A stretch of 34,396 bases of DNA, taken from contig JAHBMJ010001163.1 in the NCBI GenBank assembly GCA_018398765.1, positions 1 through 34,396 on the forward strand, given 5' to 3'. The notes under the pieces are model-generated. The model had not been told where the DNA came from. It did no database searches and worked only from the letters and a program-made list of their open reading frames with translations. Below are positions 32,570 to 34,396 of this stretch, piece by piece. The number at the start of each line of letters is the position of its first letter. Positions within the stretch are counted from its first letter, which is position 1. The stretch is from Chromera velia (Eukaryota; Sar; Chromeraceae). Made by a program: the position numbers and the translations under genes.

Positions 32570-32901
32570 CCGCGGCGTTTACGGTCAAACGCCGCGGTGC
32601 CGCGGAGCGGCACCAAGCGCCGCGGAGCGCCCGAAGGGCGTACCGCGGCGCGCCGCGGTTGTAAAACCTTAAAGAAAGGGGGGAACCGCGGCATGATTGT
32701 TCCGGTCTTTACCTTTTCTGAGGTAAGTTGAACCAAATTAATCAGCAATTAATCAAATTTATCATTGAAACACTTAAAAAAAAATTTTGTGGCGCCTGCG
32801 GCGTGCAGAAAAAACCGTTTTGATGGTATATGCGGCCATATCTCAAATGGGAGGGGGCGCCACCGCGGAGGGGCCTGGAGAGAACCGCGGCACAGCCGCG
32901 G
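32570..32901. repeat. GC-rich palindrome/hairpin cluster with ten CCGCGG sites
   Basis: CCGCGG occurs at 32570, 32592, 32600, 32620, 32643, 32653, 32686, 32863, 32885 and 32896. Perfect hairpins: 32570-32580 with 32587-32597 (11-base stem, 6-base loop); 32597-32603 with 32607-32613; 32884-32891 with 32895-32902 (3-base loop). An 18-base perfect palindrome spans 32642-32659. The cluster is embedded in AT-rich sequence. It looks like mobile GC clusters known from some organelle genomes, so a nuclear copy of organelle DNA or a palindromic element is possible (inference). Confidence 0.8.
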
Positions 32902-33679
32902 TGCTAAAAATAGCCGCTCTAGAGAGCCTGATGCGGTCCCGAAAAGCACATTAAATTTATATTTTGTGAAAGCTGCTGTGGCCCCCGCCACTTAATTTCC
33001 CATGCATGCAGGCAAGACATGCCCAAGCCCCTGATAGATTGCATCAATCAAATTATGGCCGACCCCCTAAATAGCCCCCCGAGGCACTCATCCAACTGGT
33101 TAGGTGTATCCCGTAGATACTACCTGGAAATCCGAACAGGAATACGAACATCCAAGGAGCACACTACCAAGGCTCCCCTCGGTCTCCCCAGAGTCCTTCC
33201 ATGTTCCCCACTTCCCTTCTGTTGCTGGAGTGGGTCCTCGGCCGTTCTGCGGTTCTCCAGGTGGCATCCCCGATTTTTCATTTTCTCAAGGTCACTCGTG
33301 GGCTGGCGGACATCCCTGCCTAGGTCAGTCGATCTCCAGGAAGGGGGGCTCTCAAGATAATCTTTTTTTCGGACGATGGGGGGAAGCCTTACTGCTGTGT
33401 ACGTGCAAGGAAAGAGTCCGAATCGAGGCAGCAGACTGCAAGCAGAGACTGTCAATACCGGTTTTATATGTATGCTTATCCAGCGTCTCCGAAGTGAAAA
33501 TTGCAAAGTAACAGCCAGCTCAGCCCTCCTTCCCACAATAAGCAAGCTGCAGCAGCATTGGTGAAGCACACTTTCTTGCATCTTCCTCTGGCTTTTCGGT
33601 GTACAGGTTGTGCATTGATTGACTGCGCTTGCCCAGACTTCATCGCGTGCTTCCATCCCTCCCCCCCTAGAATAGAAGG

Positions 33680-34109
33680 ATGGTGGCAGAGGGGATAAAA
33701 GCGCAGATGCAGCAGGTTGGGGGACCAGTTGCTCCTTCGGCAGCAGCTGCAGCGGAAACACAAACGCCGAGACGTCCTGGAGGTCTCGATCTGTTGGACC
33801 CCCACCGTCCCATCCACCAGCCCACCAGCCTCGAGCAACCGGACTATAACCGCTTCTCTCGCTTCATGGAGTGGTATGTTGTAGATATGGAGAAGCAGCT
33901 GGGTGCAGCCAACTTTATCTGGACAAAGCCAGTCGACTGTTACCATCCGCCCCGCAGCCTCGTCCTCCTAATCAAGCCTCATCACATTGAGAGGTACATG
34001 AGGCTGTTAGCCTATGGAGAGGAGAATCCGGGCAAAGATGTGAAGCCCACGCTCTACATGACGAACTCTCTGAAGAAGCTCAAGACTAACATTTCTGCGC
34101 ACATGCCCT
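33680..34109 (+). CDS. First exon of an unrecognised plus-strand gene, 3' end missing
   Basis: The ATG at 33680 has A at -3 and an in-frame TAG four codons before it. It encodes an Ala/Pro-rich start, then FSRFMEWYVVDMEKQLGA, RSLVLLIKPHHIERYMRLLA and LYMTNSLKKLKTNI, which look like folded helices. A donor GTCAGT follows at 34110. The frame also stays open through the TG repeat to the contig end, but that part looks like intron. The pattern (helical block, 'hierYmrll', short linker, 'TLYxxxSxLK') faintly recalls the core-binding part of tyrosine recombinases such as Cryptons. This is weak inference; it may be a host gene of unknown function. Confidence 0.45.
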
Positions 34110-34127
34110 GTCAGTCTGGCTGCCAGT

Positions 34128-34159
34128 CTTTTATGTGTGTGTATATATGTGTATATGTA

Positions 34160-34238
<79 letters not shown>

Positions 34239-34288
34239 ATCTATGTCTGTGTCTGTGTCTGTATCTATGTCTGTGTGTCTGTCTGTCT
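34128..34288. repeat. Compound (TG)n/(TATG)n/(TCTG)n microsatellite
   Basis: The tract follows the likely donor of the plus-strand gene at 34110. After it, 34290-34382 has a short duplicated segment (CTTTCCCCCTCTTTC and CGCACGTTCCTC, each twice). The contig ends in poly-C. Confidence 0.9.
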
Positions 34289-34396
34289 CCTTTCCCCCTC
34301 TTTCTTCGCACGTTCCTCGTATGCTTGCACCTCCCCTGCTCCTTTCCCCCTCTTTCCTCGCACGTTCCTCACATGCTTGTACCCCCCCCCCCCCCC

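Larger units (their letters stand above)
31963..33679. other. Intergenic region between divergent genes
   Basis: This is about 1.7 kb without a convincing gene, and it should hold the promoters of both the giant gene (leftward) and the 33680 gene (rightward). It contains the paired 27-base repeats, the CCGCGG palindrome cluster and AT-rich stretches (32735-32790, 32948-32970). Open frames here (for example 33104-33511 on + and 33120-33761 on -) overlap on opposite strands and show no recognisable protein pattern. No clear TATA box was identified. Confidence 0.6.

Noticed and set aside
33019-33761. Overlapping open frames on both strands upstream of the 33680 gene
   Set aside because: No recognisable motif, mutual overlap on opposite strands, and no clear splice links; treated as non-coding.
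1-34396. tRNA, rRNA or other structured RNA genes
   Set aside because: No cloverleaf or rRNA-like conserved core was seen; the hairpins at 32570-32901 lack tRNA features.

Overview
The window is a contig of eukaryotic nuclear DNA. It has GT-AG introns, long microsatellites, a short N gap at 16745-16749 and poly-C runs at both ends. The protein content (secreted, Cys-rich, with lectin, thrombospondin and PAN-like modules), the intron density and the repeat style suggest a free-living alveolate, most likely a chromerid such as Chromera velia. That assignment is inference; no marker gene in the window proves it.

Almost the whole window, 31962 down to 23 on the minus strand, reads as ONE giant gene running off the left edge. 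I could chain 30 coding exons by joining GT-AG boundaries with compatible reading phases. They total 19,725 coding bases (6,575 codons) with no stop at any join, and the last exon in the window ends in a good donor, so the true protein is longer. Some boundaries were chosen partly because the phase fits. Two joins stay unresolved: the right edge of exon 8 (25045 or 25092) and the exon 18/19 join near 11089-11114.

The predicted protein starts with a signal peptide. A Cys-rich region follows, with a W-x-D-x-x-G-x-x-C/CC-x-C-GGG motif and a putative-Ig-like segment, then PAN/apple-like Cys clusters. Exons 7-9, 12-13 and 18 carry long helical, often acidic stretches, and exons 10-11 a sushi-like Cys segment. 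The C-terminal third (exons 18-30) has about 15 or more copies of a poorly known Cys repeat, interrupted by two SUEL-type galactose-binding lectin domains (exon 20; exons 25-26) and one thrombospondin type 1 repeat (exon 23). It looks like a very large secreted adhesin or matrix protein. No enzymatic domain was recognised.

The introns (94 to 844 bases, apart from the unresolved 26-base case) hold microsatellites. The largest are a CAGA array (intron 6) and a TGTC array (intron 4), which are reverse complements flanking exons 5-6. Tetranucleotide repeats often abut the splice sites.

Right of the giant gene, 31963-33679 is non-coding. It contains two 27-base direct repeats (32438-32464, 32502-32528) and a cluster of ten CCGCGG sites with perfect hairpins and an 18-base palindrome (32570-32901). 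From 33680 a plus-strand gene starts; its first exon is visible to about 34109, followed by a TG-rich intron or contig end. Its product is unrecognised, with a faint resemblance to the helical N-terminal part of tyrosine recombinases.
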